Positions 10,166 through 20,560 of a stretch of DNA of 64,000 bases are shown in pieces. Source of the DNA: Malus domestica (lineage: Eukaryota > Streptophyta > Magnoliopsida > Rosales > Rosaceae); the NCBI RefSeq assembly GCF_042453785.1, contig NC_091665.1:26503501-26567500 (forward strand), read 5' to 3'. The notes under the pieces were generated by a model. That model was given only the letters and a program-made list of their open reading frames with translations. It did no database searches and was not told where the DNA came from. Position 1 is the stretch's first letter; the number at the start of each line of letters is the position of its first letter. The position numbers were made by a program, and so were the translations under genes.

Positions 10166-10735
10166 TCATGATTTACTATCTAGTACCTCCTGCAGAAGAT
10201 TCAGGCCTTCCGCCGATATACTCCTCTTGAATTTTAACTTTGGGATCTCAAGCAACGGGGGTGGATCTGGCGAGAAGCATACCACTACCACCGTCAGGTT
10301 ATCGCACGTATTGCGCTTGAGTGCCTCCCGAACCAGCTCTCTTGAGCATCTCTCGGGATCATTGTGGATCATTAGTTCTTTCCTTGCCATCGTGACTGCA
10401 CACTGGCTGCTCATCACATCCCACAACCCATCACAGCCTAGGATTAAGAATTCGTCTTCCTCGCTCAGAATTGTCTCCTCGAGCTCTGGCTCTGCACTCA
10501 AGGGACACAAGGAACCTTTGGAGCCTTTCATGTGCCAGTCCCCAAGAGCTCGTGCCACAGATAATTGACCGTTGAGGTAGCCATCATACACCATGCCTCC
10601 CAGTTTCTCGATTCTCACTCTTTCGGAGGCACAATTGGGTTTATGGTCTTTGGAAAGCTCAATTGCCCTACCTCTTCTTCCCAGCACAGCTCTGCAATCT
10701 CCAGCATTTGCAATTAGCATCGTCCTGAAAAGGAG
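10166..10735 (-). pseudogene. PP2C-type protein phosphatase, 5'-truncated copy (last exon only)
   Basis: It encodes the C-terminal 184 residues of a PP2C, with a translation identical to that of the last exon of the complete gene at 25615-26173. The motifs [38 protein letters not shown] and [11 protein letters not shown] are present. A splice acceptor TTTTCAG and intron sequence follow upstream to about 11245, then homology stops. Exons 1-3, with the GHGG metal-binding motif, are absent from this window, so it cannot be an active phosphatase. Near-perfect identity to the full gene means the duplication is recent or the copies were homogenised. Confidence 0.9.
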
Positions 10736-11245
10736 AAATCATATGTAAATCACAATGATGCCACTTGTAAAGACACAACAGGAAGAAAACTCTGGTCAAA
10801 TCCTACAAGCCTTCAATACACTCTTCTTACAGAATAACTTGCCAAGTTTACCTGGATACAACTTATATGTTATAGCCGGACATCTATTGCACAATGGAAG
10901 CGTTTAAAAAGTGACCCACTTCCTCCAACTAAAACGTTTATTACCATGTTACAAGCCTCTATATTGATTCCAGGAGTTGTACAGCCATGAAAGTATTCCT
11001 GGATAAAGGCACCATGGATGACAACAGAAAGAAGTGTGGTTGGCAAAGATGAAATTTTACCCCTGGACTTCGCACAATAAGATAGCTCTTAACATAGAAG
11101 GATCACAATAGAATTCAAATGTTACATTAACCAAAATTGCTCATTAGCAATTCTTCAAAAATTTGTTTCCAACAACCCAAAAAAAAAATCCGGTATGCTA
11201 CAAGGAGTCCTTATGAAAACTAATATACAATCATAGACAGAACTG
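10736..11245 (-). other. Remnant of PP2C intron 3
   Basis: It aligns with the intron at about 26174-26682 of the intact gene. Homology breaks after AACTG at 11241-11245, the duplication breakpoint. Confidence 0.75.
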
Positions 11246-11321
11246 ATTATATTTTAATCCGGTATGCTACAAGGAGTCCTTTGTGCAGGAACTTTAATCC
11301 GGTATGCTACAAGGAGTCCTT
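11189..11321 (+). repeat. 24-bp motif present three times at a duplication breakpoint
   Basis: The same 24-mer, containing GGTATGCTACAAGGAGTCC, stands at 11189-11212, 11258-11281 and 11298-11321. In the intact PP2C intron the corresponding sequence occurs once (about 26625-26645). An adjacent GATTATATTTTAA motif also recurs near 11244 and 11386. Such patchy re-copying is typical of template-switching repair. Confidence 0.85.
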
Positions 11322-11488
11322 ATGCTACAAGAATTATATATAAGTTATATTTTATTTATTAAAATATTATATAAGATAAAATAACTGATTATATTTTAAC
11401 TTTGGTTTAAATTTGGGCGGGAATTTTCCCGGTTTGTTTTGCATGGGGAAATGGGTTGGACGAGCTCTTGCAGACTGTGTCAGAGTTG

Positions 11489-11805
11489 GCGTCGGTTTTA
11501 ACCGACGCAAACTCTCATTATTTCGACACAAAGATTCCTTATTTCGACGCTACACAAATCTATCAAGCTAACGTCGGTTTTATCCGACGCAACCCTGTCA
11601 GTCAAAAATATGTCAGACCATTTAGTCAAAAGCGTGTCAGGCTGCATGTAGTCAGAACTAGTGTCGGTTTTAACCGACGCAAAGTCATCATATTTCGACG
11701 CAAAGTCATTTTTTATCAATTTGTCAGAGATTGCGTCGGTTTTGACCGACGTAAGGTTTTCACATTTCAACACAACTTGTAGCTACTGTCGGTATTAACC
11801 GACTT
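11489..11805. repeat. Left subterminal repeats, GTCGGTTTTAACCGACGC type
   Basis: Five palindromic copies near 11490, 11570, 11661, 11734 and 11788, each a GTCGGT..ACCGAC inverted pair around a TTTTAA-like centre, with extra TTTCGACGC half sites between them. In CACTA elements, clusters like this bind the transposase. Confidence 0.7.
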
Positions 11806-11880
11806 TATATTCATCAGTATTTAAGCCTCGTCTTTCCCAGGACTTGTGCGCTTCCATCTCTCTTGTCATATCAGAACTCC

Positions 11881-11979
11881 ATCAGTATTTAACCCAGATG
11901 CTGTTATATCAGAACTCTGATTGACTTTTCAATCTTTGTTCCATCAGTATTTAACCCAGATGCTGTTATATCAGAACTC
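11881..11979 (+). repeat. 38-bp direct repeat
   Basis: A 38-bp sequence beginning CATCAGTATTTAACCCAGAT occurs at 11881-11918 and 11942-11979 (61-bp spacing). Shorter pieces of it (ATATCAGAACCCAGATG) recur up to about 12160. Confidence 0.85.
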
Positions 11980-12479
11980 CATCTCACTTATATTTCTCCT
12001 CTGGTTTACTCCCTCTCCTTCTCCTCTGGTTACTTTCCCTTGTCGACTTTTCAATGTTATATCAGAACCCAGATGCTTGGATTATTTACAAATCCAACTG
12101 TGATTTGCTCCATCAAACTACAGAACCCAGATGCTTGGATTATATCAGAACCCAGATGTTCACCGAGACGTTGATGGCTTGTCCGGCTGATCGGATCTCC
12201 AGAGGGCAAATCTCGCTCGGCACCAACCACCGCAACGGACCCCAAGACCATGCAAATGCTGCTACATATGCACAGATCGAGAACAAGATCCGATTGGCTT
12301 CAGTTTTTGTAAAGGAGAAGGAGAGGGAGTAAACCTACAGTGCATGTGTGGAACAAGATCCAATTGCCTATCATCACTCCAACGGCAACCTACAGTGCAT
12401 GTGTGGAAGTTTGGTAATGTCCTTTACAAATTAAAGGAGGCAAACAATTGTTTTTATTAAATTGATTGTGTTTAAGTAC

Positions 12480-12842
12480 CTGGCACAGGAGCATCTGCAC
12501 ACCACCTTGAAGGAACAACACCCTTCTTCCGAACTTATCGACTGCGAGAATGGACACAAAGGTAGCAACCACGTTAACACCGCCGGTGATGACTGCGGAC
12601 ATTAGGGATGCTTCGTCTCCAAATCCCAAAGTCATGAAAATAACTGGTGCGTAAAACATGATCACATTGATCCCGGTGAGCTGCTAGAAGAATGGAACGA
12701 GAATGCAAATGACAAGTTGAGGCCTATATCTCGGCTCTGTGATGTTGGTCCATTGATTTTCCACTTTTTGGGCAGCGTCAGTAGCATCAAGAAGGTCTTG
12801 GAACTCCTCATCAACGTTGTTGGTGCCACGGATTTTTTTCAC
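12480..12842 (-). pseudogene. Hexose (STP-type) transporter gene fragment inside the CACTA-like element
   Basis: Minus-strand translation gives the central loop and next membrane segments of a sugar/H+ symporter of the STP family: [68 protein letters not shown]. This is about 120 codons of a normal ~510-residue protein. One in-frame TAG interrupts it where QLTGIN begins (near 12683). It ends at a CAG/GT splice donor (12480/12479), so genomic DNA rather than cDNA was captured. The rest of the transporter is absent. Confidence 0.85.
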
Positions 12843-12945
12843 TAACTTTTGCCTTGGATAATTCTAGTGAAGATTCTGAGGAACTTCATTTGGAAGAGGA
12901 GGTGTTCGAAGCTGGTTCTTTTTTTACTTATTATTAATTTCAGTT
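12843..12945 (+). other. Short acidic open segment of unknown origin
   Basis: Directly next to the transporter fragment, the plus strand reads an open stretch of about 35 codons with a run of acidic residues (SSEDSEELHLEEEVFE), then a stop near 12943. It is not recognised. It may be another captured piece or a remnant of the element's own protein, and is too short to name. Confidence 0.25.
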
Positions 12946-13191
12946 TTTGTTTAGTGTTTAAACTAATATTATTCTTAAATTGAAATTTTACATTTGTTTC
13001 CTGTTTTTTAGTTGTTTTTTTTTGTATTAATAAGGTATATCTCAGCAGAGGTGCGCAGCCACCCTCCTCCTGAAGTGAATCCTATAATTGAAATTTATTA
13101 TTAGATTATATAATTTTTTTGAGTTATAATTATTTGAGAACGAATACAGAAACAGATTTCGATTTTTTTTATTATTATTATCAAAGGTGGT

Positions 13192-13375
13192 GTCGCTTTA
13201 AACCGTCACTAGTTTGCATATTTTATTTATTTAATTGTTATCTAACGTCGCTTTAAACCGTCACTTGTTTGCATATTTTATTTATTTAATTGTTATCTAG
13301 CGTCGCTTTAAACCGTCACTAGTTTGCATATTTTATTTATTTAATTGTTATCTAACGTCGCTTTAAACCGACGTT
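13192..13375. repeat. 55-bp tandem repeat (3.3 copies)
   Basis: Units start with GTCGCTTTAAACCG at 13192, 13247, 13302 and 13357, exactly 55 bp apart. They lie in the right subterminal region of the CACTA-like element, followed by further GTCGCTT..ACCGACGC motifs to 13,560. Confidence 0.9.
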
Positions 13376-13580
13376 GAAATCAGCGTCGCTTCAAACCGAC
13401 GCTGCTTAGTGGCGGATTAAGCGAACAAACCGACACTGAAGCCCTTTAGTGACGGTAGCAATGGCGTCGCTATTCTAATCCGACATTGCAATGTTTTATG
13501 TCGGATTTTTGCCAAATTGCCGACATAAATCGGGTTTCTTGTCGGTTTTTAGTCCGCCGGTGATAGCCTATATTGTAGTA

Positions 13581-14278
13581 GTAAGGAATTTGAGCTATTA
13601 TTTTCGGTACTTGTTTAAACCAAAGTCCAAATGATTCGTAAAAGGATGAAAAGTTAAAAATAAATAATAGAGCAAGTCACGAGGATCGAATCCGTGGCCG
13701 TTTCCGTTGTATAACAAGTAAGCAAAACTAGCTCTGCAGGTAGGATATTTTGATAAGAGTTTTTATAGTCGGATAATGTTAGGGAGATCAAAATTTTAAA
13801 CTCAATGATGTATCATTAATAGGAAATAAATACGTTAATCAATAATGAAGTAATAATCTAGTCATCAACATCCACATAATTTAGTTTGTAAAATTTAGCT
13901 TAAAAATTTGAACTCCTTAACATTAGTGCGCCAGAGTCGTCCACCAACATGAATGCGGGCCTCCTCGCTCTCACTAAAGCATTCAAAGTAGAGCATTATT
14001 GCCATTGAGGATTTGTTTCATCTCTCATTTTCACTCAATTAGTGATATAAAGGTTGGTGTTGGATAAAGTTCTAGACCCACCGCACGATATCAACAAGAA
14101 AACAGAAAAAAATAAAGAAATTAGGCAACAAGAGAATAAAAAATTAAAGAACCCCCAATTTTTAATTTCAAATTAAAGAACTCAGAGAAGGCAGGAGAGA
14201 GCCGGGAGAGAGCCGGAAGTGGACGGCGGAGCTTGTAGAAATGACAGCTGATGGTTAGAAATGAATCGTGGGTTTCTT
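13581..14278. other. Intergenic, no gene seen
   Basis: AT-rich sequence without convincing open frames. The stretch from about 14,140 to 14,280 is paralogous to about 17,705-17,830 (shared GAACCCCCAATTTTTA and GGGTTTCTT), part of the 3' flank duplicated with receptor copies B and C. Confidence 0.6.
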
Positions 14279-14290
14279 TACTTTTTTTTT

Positions 14291-14454
14291 TTTTTTTTTA
14301 ACAAACGATATTATCTACACTACGGAAAGAGGGTGGACTTAGTCTCACAATGAGCTAGCAATAATGTGGTTCAAATTCTCCTTTGACGAGAATCGAACCT
14401 AACCTCTCACTTACAAGTAAAGATGAATACCACTAGATCGTAGTACTAAGTGAC
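14291..14454 (-). mobile_element. tRNA-related SINE 1 (minus strand)
   Basis: Read on the minus strand it begins near CACTTAGTACTACGATC. It has an A-box-like CTAGTGGTA (14428-14437) and a near-perfect Pol III B box AGGTTCGATTCTCG (14387-14400), and ends in CGTTTGTT plus an A run. TACTTTTTTTTT flanks it at 14279-14290 and 14455-14466. The paralogous site near 17,829-17,842 lacks it. Two relatives lie at 19178-19352 and 61203-61362. Confidence 0.85.
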
Positions 14455-14466
14455 TACTTTTTTTTT

Positions 14467-15703
14467 CTCTTGGTTTCTTAGTTTTTGATAGGGGTAAAAT
14501 TGGATTTTAAAAGAAAAAAAAATAATGGGGTGAACTTAGATGAATAGTGGGGTGTAAATAGAAATATAACCTCATTTTAATAGAAACTTATAATTTTTTG
14601 GTGCCACTTACTCTTTGGGGTCCAGGCGGTCGTCTGGCTAGCCCTGAATTAAAGTCCGCTCTGATCGTGTTTAAATAGAAAAATTATTTTTCTTTTGGGA
14701 ATATACGATCAACACAATTAAGTTAACAGAATTGCTAAAGTTATTCAAGAAAATGTGCTAAAGTTAGTCCAAGTCAATAGGTCAAATCCTATCCCAACAT
14801 GCGATCTTTAACAAACTTTTAAGAATTCAATTCATGTATACCAAAACTTTACATAAAGGGAGGGATGCACGAGTGTCATGTATGAAAGAGAAGTGATTCA
14901 AAATGAGATGTAATCAAATGATGATACCAAGACACATCAACGATAAACATAACATTGTTGATCATTTCCTTGATATAGATAGACGCTAGTCTTCACTATG
15001 GTAAGAGAGACGTAATTTTACTATAATTGTGATCAATTAGAAACAATAACCTAATTGATATTTGGAGACACTACATAAAAAGTGAGTAATAGCTACCCCG
15101 TGCAACTATTACCTACTTTTTGACTTTTTTTGTCACGTTCACCACTCTTTCTAATTAATAAAGTAACGTTATATTCACCACATTTTATATATCACATCTC
15201 TACTCTAATAAAGTTATGACCCACTAGTATGAATACGTCTCACCTATATTAGACGTTAGGAATGTAGTACAAATGTGTACAAAATGAAAGAATAAAATGC
15301 ACCTTCACAACTCATCTCCTTTGAATGAACAAAAATAATCACTTTCACAACTCAACCCCGAATTTGTTGTTGTGGATTCACTCGCCGATGTTACAACCAA
15401 ACTTCCATCAGAACAAACTGGGAAAATTATAATTTTGTGCTTCAAATGTGTGAAGAGAATGAATAATATTCATTTTGGACCAAAAATAAAAGAAATTAAA
15501 ATTTTCAAAAGAAATATCTGAATTCCATTGCATTATATTTTTTAATAAAAGTTTGTATTGTGGAGACTGATACAACAGTGGTACAAATTTCAAAATTTTA
15601 CCTTGAACAACTCCAATTTAACACGCTGATATTCTATTAGCCTTTTTACCTTTAACACCTCCAGTTTAACATCGAAATTAAGATTGACTATGCTTGGAGA
15701 AGA
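14467..15703. other. 3' flank of receptor relic B, no gene
   Basis: Paralogous in patches to 19,380-20,560 downstream of copy C (shared TGCTAAAGTTAGTC, AACTTTTAAGAATTCAATTCAT and AAAGGGAGGGATGCACGA). No open frame of interest. Confidence 0.6.
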
Positions 15704-17534
15704 CTATGTAGGAGGATTACTGATCAGGTGAACTACTTCCCTCATCGTAGGTCTTGCAGAGCTGTCGTTGTCGACACGCAGCATTGCCAGTTTGAACAAA
15801 TGTATGACAGCCGCCAAGGGGTATCCGGCGAGATTTGGATCCACCACTGCTAGTACCGATGATGAACTGGACAACGACTTGGTAGTTTTCCTCACCCAAC
15901 CCACTATGTTTATAGCGTCTTCATAGTTCATCACTGCTTTCCTCCCTGTTTTGAGCTCCAGCAAAACCACACCAAAACTGTACACGTCACTTTCAGTGTA
16001 TAACCGTACTCAGTAAGTTTGTGCACCATCATATAAAAAAAATATATTGTTAGTGGAAGTGGACCAAAAAACAGGTCTAGCTAGATAGATGCTCGACTAA
16101 CAAGATACTTGATTATATAATATTTGACATGTTTTGGTGAAGGCAGGGGGCTTTTGATAACCATTTCATTAACATTTTTTATTTTTATAAAAATGAAATC
16201 TGATTTCAAAATCAAGTCAGAATGTAAAAACTCACAAAAACATATTTTAGATTTTGGTTTTAAGTTTTTATTTTTCATATTTTTTTATTTGAAAATTAAA
16301 AACCGTTATCAAACAAGTTTTAATTTTTCGATTTTAATGAAAGAAAAAACTAAAAACCCTATAAACTGAATATTAAAATAGTTATCAAACAGTTCTTTAA
16401 TTAATTAATCGAAGATGAAATAGATTACGGACCTGGGGCGATGTAACCGAAGGAACCAGCAACTGAAGACATGCAATCAGCTGCTACTCCATGCAAGTAC
16501 TTGGCGAGCCCAAAATCAGCAACATGAGCCTCAAAGTTTGAATCCAACACGATGTTATTTGACTTGACATCTCTGTGTATAATCAGGGGTGAACATGGTG
16601 CAGATAACACAATCCCTTTGCAGGCTCCACTGCAATTTTATACCTCCTCTCCCACTGCCACTCCCCTCCATTTTCCCCATGCAATATTTTTCCCAAGCTA
16701 CCATTAGGCATGTACTCGTACAACAACAAATTAGAGTCCTTATTGTTCGACATGTATCCCAAAAGCCTCACTATGTTTCGGTGTTTGATTCATCCCAGCG
16801 TCTTACTTTCCGCTGCAAATCCATGATCCGTTTTTGCTGTATTACTTGATGATCCTACTAGCTGTTTGATTGCTATGACGAGGCCGCTTGGCATGGTTGC
16901 CCGGTAGACAACCCCAGCACCACCTTTGCCTATAATGTTCTCTTGCTTTAATCACTGTAGCAAGTCCTCGACTTTGAGGTCGAGCTGCTGGAACAATGTG
17001 AGCCTCCAACCACTAGATTTTTGAATATTTCTTCCTGTACAAACCTTTATCAGTAGGAATACCAGAAGTAGGATAAGTAGGGAACCGAGAACCGCAGGTA
17101 GTCCAATGATGATCATAAGACCGAGCCTGGAGGAACCAAACACATTGTGGTCTTGAGATTTCTTGTTAATGAAGGAACACGGGCGTGAGACGTTGGTACA
17201 GAGATAGGGGTTCCCACGAAACGAGGCAATGTCCAGAAAATGACCCCTGGTTGGGATACTACTGGTGAAATTGTTATAAGAGAGATCCAAAGTTGTAAGG
17301 GTTTCCATGGCGGGTATTCTGTCAGGTATTTGGCCAGTGAGTTGGTTCCGAACATATTCAGAAGAGAAACTAGTTTCAGCTTCTCTATCCCTCTTGGGAT
17401 TTCGCCGACCAAATTGTTTCGACTCAAATCAAGGGACTCTAGAGACGAACAATTAGAAACAGAAGCTGGAATTTCGCCATCGAGCTTGTTGACGCTGATG
17501 TTGATCTTTGATAACACTATCAAGCTGGAATTTA
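15704..17534 (-). pseudogene. CLAVATA1-like receptor kinase copy B, truncated and frameshifted relic
   Basis: It aligns with copy C from codon ~499 to the stop; the signal peptide and most LRRs are missing. Exon 1 (17534-16433) has a 1-bp deletion in the NMSRN region near 17348, a TGA after DLLQ (near 16952) and a 4-bp deletion in HHDCSP near 16595. In exon 2 (16010-15704) the acceptor that reads ACAG in copy C is ACTG here, and 13 bp are missing after LKV near 15988. The membrane segment and DFGLAK text are still readable. At least five independent lesions make a functional product implausible. Confidence 0.93.
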
Positions 17535-17894
17535 TTTGTCACATCAGCACTTAACGGAACTTTTAACAGAATTTTGACAAATTGACCATATTGATTTGTG
17601 ACACCTATTTTCAGAAACTATATTGATCGATTTTTAATTTTAGGGATCATTTTGATCTTGATGGTGAGAGTCAATTTTAGGGATTATTTGTGATAAAAAC
17701 CCAAAAAGAAATTGAAGAACCCCCAATTTTTATTTCAAATTAAAGAACTCAAAAAGGCTGGAGAGAGAAGTCGTGGGGGGAGCTTGTAGGGATCATAGTT
17801 GATGGTTTGATGCGAAACGTGGGTTTCTTAACTTTTTTTTTTCTCTTAGTTTTTTCAATAGGGGTAAAATTGTATTTTAAAAGATAAAAAAATA
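17535..17894. other. Repeat-like sequence joining relic B to the 3' flank of copy C
   Basis: Homology to the receptor ends at about 17534. A stretch that looks like a dispersed repeat follows (CACATCAGCACTTAACGG to TAAAAACCC). From about 17,705 the sequence is the SINE-free counterpart of 14,140-14,530. This is the head-to-tail junction of the B and C duplication units. Confidence 0.5.
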
Positions 17895-18811
17895 GAGTGC
17901 TACTACATCCACCCCAATGTCTTATTTTCCCACCCCAGTTTTTGTTAAATTTTTAATGACTAATTTACCCTCTCATAAAATGACATATAAGGACATGCAA
18001 AAAGACAATGCTTCCGTTTCAGTCTCCTTCGAGCTCTCTCAGTCATTTCTGAAACTCCAACCTCCATATTAATGGACAATGCAATTGTGATCAAGGTTAT
18101 GAAACGGATTGGATCCTGTGGACAAGTGACTCAAGTGAAGGTCAAGTTTCTATTACTTTGTATCGGTGAATGGCGAGGAGAGAGGAAGGGGATGAGGCAT
18201 TTGGAGGGAAGACGATTATTGCGGATTGAGATGCCATTGCAGCTGCCACTGCCAAACCCACTAGGCGGTGCTTGGAGGTGGTATCTTTGATTGGGATTGG
18301 GATTTGATTTGGATTTGGAGGGTGGACAAATCCATTGGCAACCAGTTTTGATTCCATTTTTGGTACTTCGTTTCTTGCCTTGCCTTCGCCTACATTTGCT
18401 TTTGTGGCTCTGGGCACTTGGGCACTAGCCAAGCAGCAGAGCATGCAAATTGCAATGGAAGTGCGAAGTATGTGTACGATTGTATCAAAAGTGACGGGTG
18501 AGCTTGGCTTTTTCCTTTCTATTTTGTTTCAAAATTATTTCATATTTGGAAATTCAAAGAATTGAAAATAGAATGGAGGACATGTTACTGGAAGTTTGGA
18601 AGGAAGTCAAGCATTGATATGATAGTATCTGGGGTTTTTAAGCGATCAGTAATGATGGGATATGAGGCCATTGAGCAGGGTGTTGGGGGTAAGGGCGCTT
18701 TGGGAATAACAGTGGGTGGAAAAATAGTATGGTTTTCTTTTTATTTTTCTTGGTGGATGGGAATATAAGGTGGGTGGGAAGATAAGACATTGGGATGGGT
18801 ATAACACCACT
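17895..18811. mobile_element. 917-bp TIR element with 9-bp target duplication (Mutator-like)
   Basis: The ends form an inverted repeat: AGTG..T..TA.A.CCA.CCCAATGTCTTAT..TCCCACCC, with about 80% match over 40 bases. AAAAAAATA stands at both flanks (17886-17894 and 18812-18820). Relic B's flank has the uninterrupted site (AAAAAAAAATAATGG near 14,515). A 9-bp duplication is characteristic of Mutator-like elements. No transposase is present. The minus strand contains a 100-codon open frame (18142-18444) of unrecognised origin that might be a captured gene fragment (Pack-MULE arrangement). Confidence 0.75.
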
Positions 18812-18820
18812 AAAAAAATA

Positions 18821-19177
18821 ATGGATGAACTTGAAGCATCTTCAAATGAGATGTCAAAAAGTCCACATCAGCATTAACAATAAAAAAAGACATAATCAAT
18901 GTTCTCCAACCATAATGTCAATTCATATGTGACATGACATGTAATAGCAGAACTGAGAGTTGCTGTCAAATTTGACAACAGCTTCAAATATGCTTTTTAT
19001 GATTTTTATTATTATCTTTTGTTTTAAAACTACTAATTATAATTATAAAAAGTAAATAATGTAATAAATAATAGTTTAAACTTGATATATCGGGGTGAAG
19101 AACAAAATTTAAGAGAAAATCAATGTGCCACAACCTTCAAATTAATTTTTTATGTTTAAAATTTGACATTTCCTTTC
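18821..19177. mobile_element. Possible short foldback element
   Basis: This block and the following SINE are missing from the paralogous flank of relic B, which passes from GTGAACTTAGATG straight on. ATGTCAAA near the left edge and TTTGACAT near the right edge are inverted, suggesting a MITE. The ends are not sharply defined. Confidence 0.3.
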
Positions 19178-19352
19178 CACTTAGGAATACGGTTTAGTGG
19201 TATTTTATTTGTAAGTAAGATGTCTTATGTACAATTCTCACTTAAGGTGAATTTAAACTACATTATTATGGCTCGCCCATTGTGAGACTTAGTCAATTCT
19301 TCTACCTTCTTAATGTACATAATATCGTTTGTTTAATTTTTTTTTTTTTAAA
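19178..19352 (+). mobile_element. tRNA-related SINE 2 (plus strand, older copy)
   Basis: Same family as 14291-14454: CACTTAG, TTTAGTGGTATT, a degenerate B box, GGCTC.CCCATTGTGAG and AATATCGTTTGTTTAA before a T/A-rich tail. The B box has decayed (ACAATTCTC), so it is the most diverged of the three copies. Confidence 0.7.
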
Positions 19353-20560
19353 AGATGGTCTTAGATGGAAAATGCCATAATGGTATGTAAATAGAAACAT
19401 AACCTCATATTAATAGAAACTTAATACTTATGGTGCCCTGATTTTCTGGGGACCTGGGCGGCCATCTTGCTAGCCTGAACCAGTGCCAGCTAGTGTTTAA
19501 GTAGGATTTTTATTTTTTTTGGAAAATATACAATTTATTTTTTGTAACACAATTAACTTAAAATAAATGCTTAATTTCTTCAACAAAAAAATGCATTAAT
19601 TTTTTTATTAATTTGTAAAAAAATTTAAAAAAAAACTAATACAAAAGGTTTCATTTAATTTAAAAAATAATTTATGGTCCAATCATGTTTCTTGTCTAAC
19701 TGCACTCAACTCTGGACAAAATTGAGTCGTAGCTAAGTCTTCAAGTAAATGTGCTAAAGTTAGTCAAAGTCAATGAAGTCAATTCTATCCCCTGAAACAT
19801 ATTTCCCCGCAGCATCCAGTACGGGATCTTTAACAAAACTTTTAAGAATTCAATTCATTTACACCAAAACTTTACGTAAAGTAAATCTGCAAAACTTTTA
19901 AGAATTCAAACCAAAACTTTACGTAAAGGGAGGGATGCACGATTTTCATGTGTGAAACGAGGCATAATCAAATGATGTTATCGAGGCACACGATAATGAT
20001 AAACATAACATCGTTGATCATCTTTATAATATAGGTAGACATTAGATTTCAACTCACGTTTATGATCAATTAGAAACAATAACCTAATTAATTTTTGGAG
20101 ACACTACAAGAAAAGTGAACAATAGCTACTCTAGTTAGTGACTAGTTTGGTAATTGTTGCTGGGTGACAATGGTGTTGCCAATGAAAAAATAGTGATAAA
20201 AGTTCAAATATATCTATATTAATGCATTTGTCGCCATTGTGGTGTAACTATTACCTACTTTTTAGTTTTTTGAAACACTCATCACCAGAGTAAAATTACA
20301 TTCACCACATTTTGTATATACCACATCTCTAATAGAGGAAAGAATCCATCAGTATCAATAGGTCACACTTATATTAGACATTAGGGATGTGGTACAAATA
20401 AATGTGTACAAAATATCATTTTACACATTCTTCAACAATACCAGTTTAGACAATTCAAATATATGAGCATTATTCTGCTACACTACAACTCGCTCAAAAA
20501 TTATAGTTCTTTAGATCCCAAAAACCTATCTAAATTAAGATTGACTATGCTTGGAGAAGA
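19353..20560. other. 3' flank of receptor copy C, no gene
   Basis: AT-rich sequence alignable to the flank of relic B. It contains a local direct duplication of about 50 bp around 19,835-19,925 (AACTTTTAAGAATTCAA and CAAAACTTTACGTAAA, each twice). Confidence 0.6.

Larger units (their letters stand above)
11450..13580. mobile_element. CACTA-like DNA element with captured transporter sequence
   Basis: Both edges carry arrays of short GTCGG...CCGAC motifs (left 11,489-11,805; right 13,192-13,560), the pattern of En/Spm (CACTA) subterminal repeats. The right end, read inward on the minus strand, is CTACTACAATATAGG, close to the CACTACAA terminus of the superfamily but with a changed second base. 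A matching left terminus and the 3-bp target duplication were not found, so the boundaries are approximate. No transposase domain is visible. The interior contains a hexose-transporter fragment and promoter-like CT-rich sequence. Confidence 0.6.

Noticed and set aside
10149-10568. 139-codon plus-strand frame (and its twin at 25598-26017)
   Set aside because: Antisense shadow of the PP2C last exon. It is present in both copies only because the DNA is duplicated.
13675-13735. Possible tRNA gene (GGATCGAATCC near 13,684)
   Set aside because: No acceptor, D or anticodon arms can be formed around it. A single B-box-like match is not enough.
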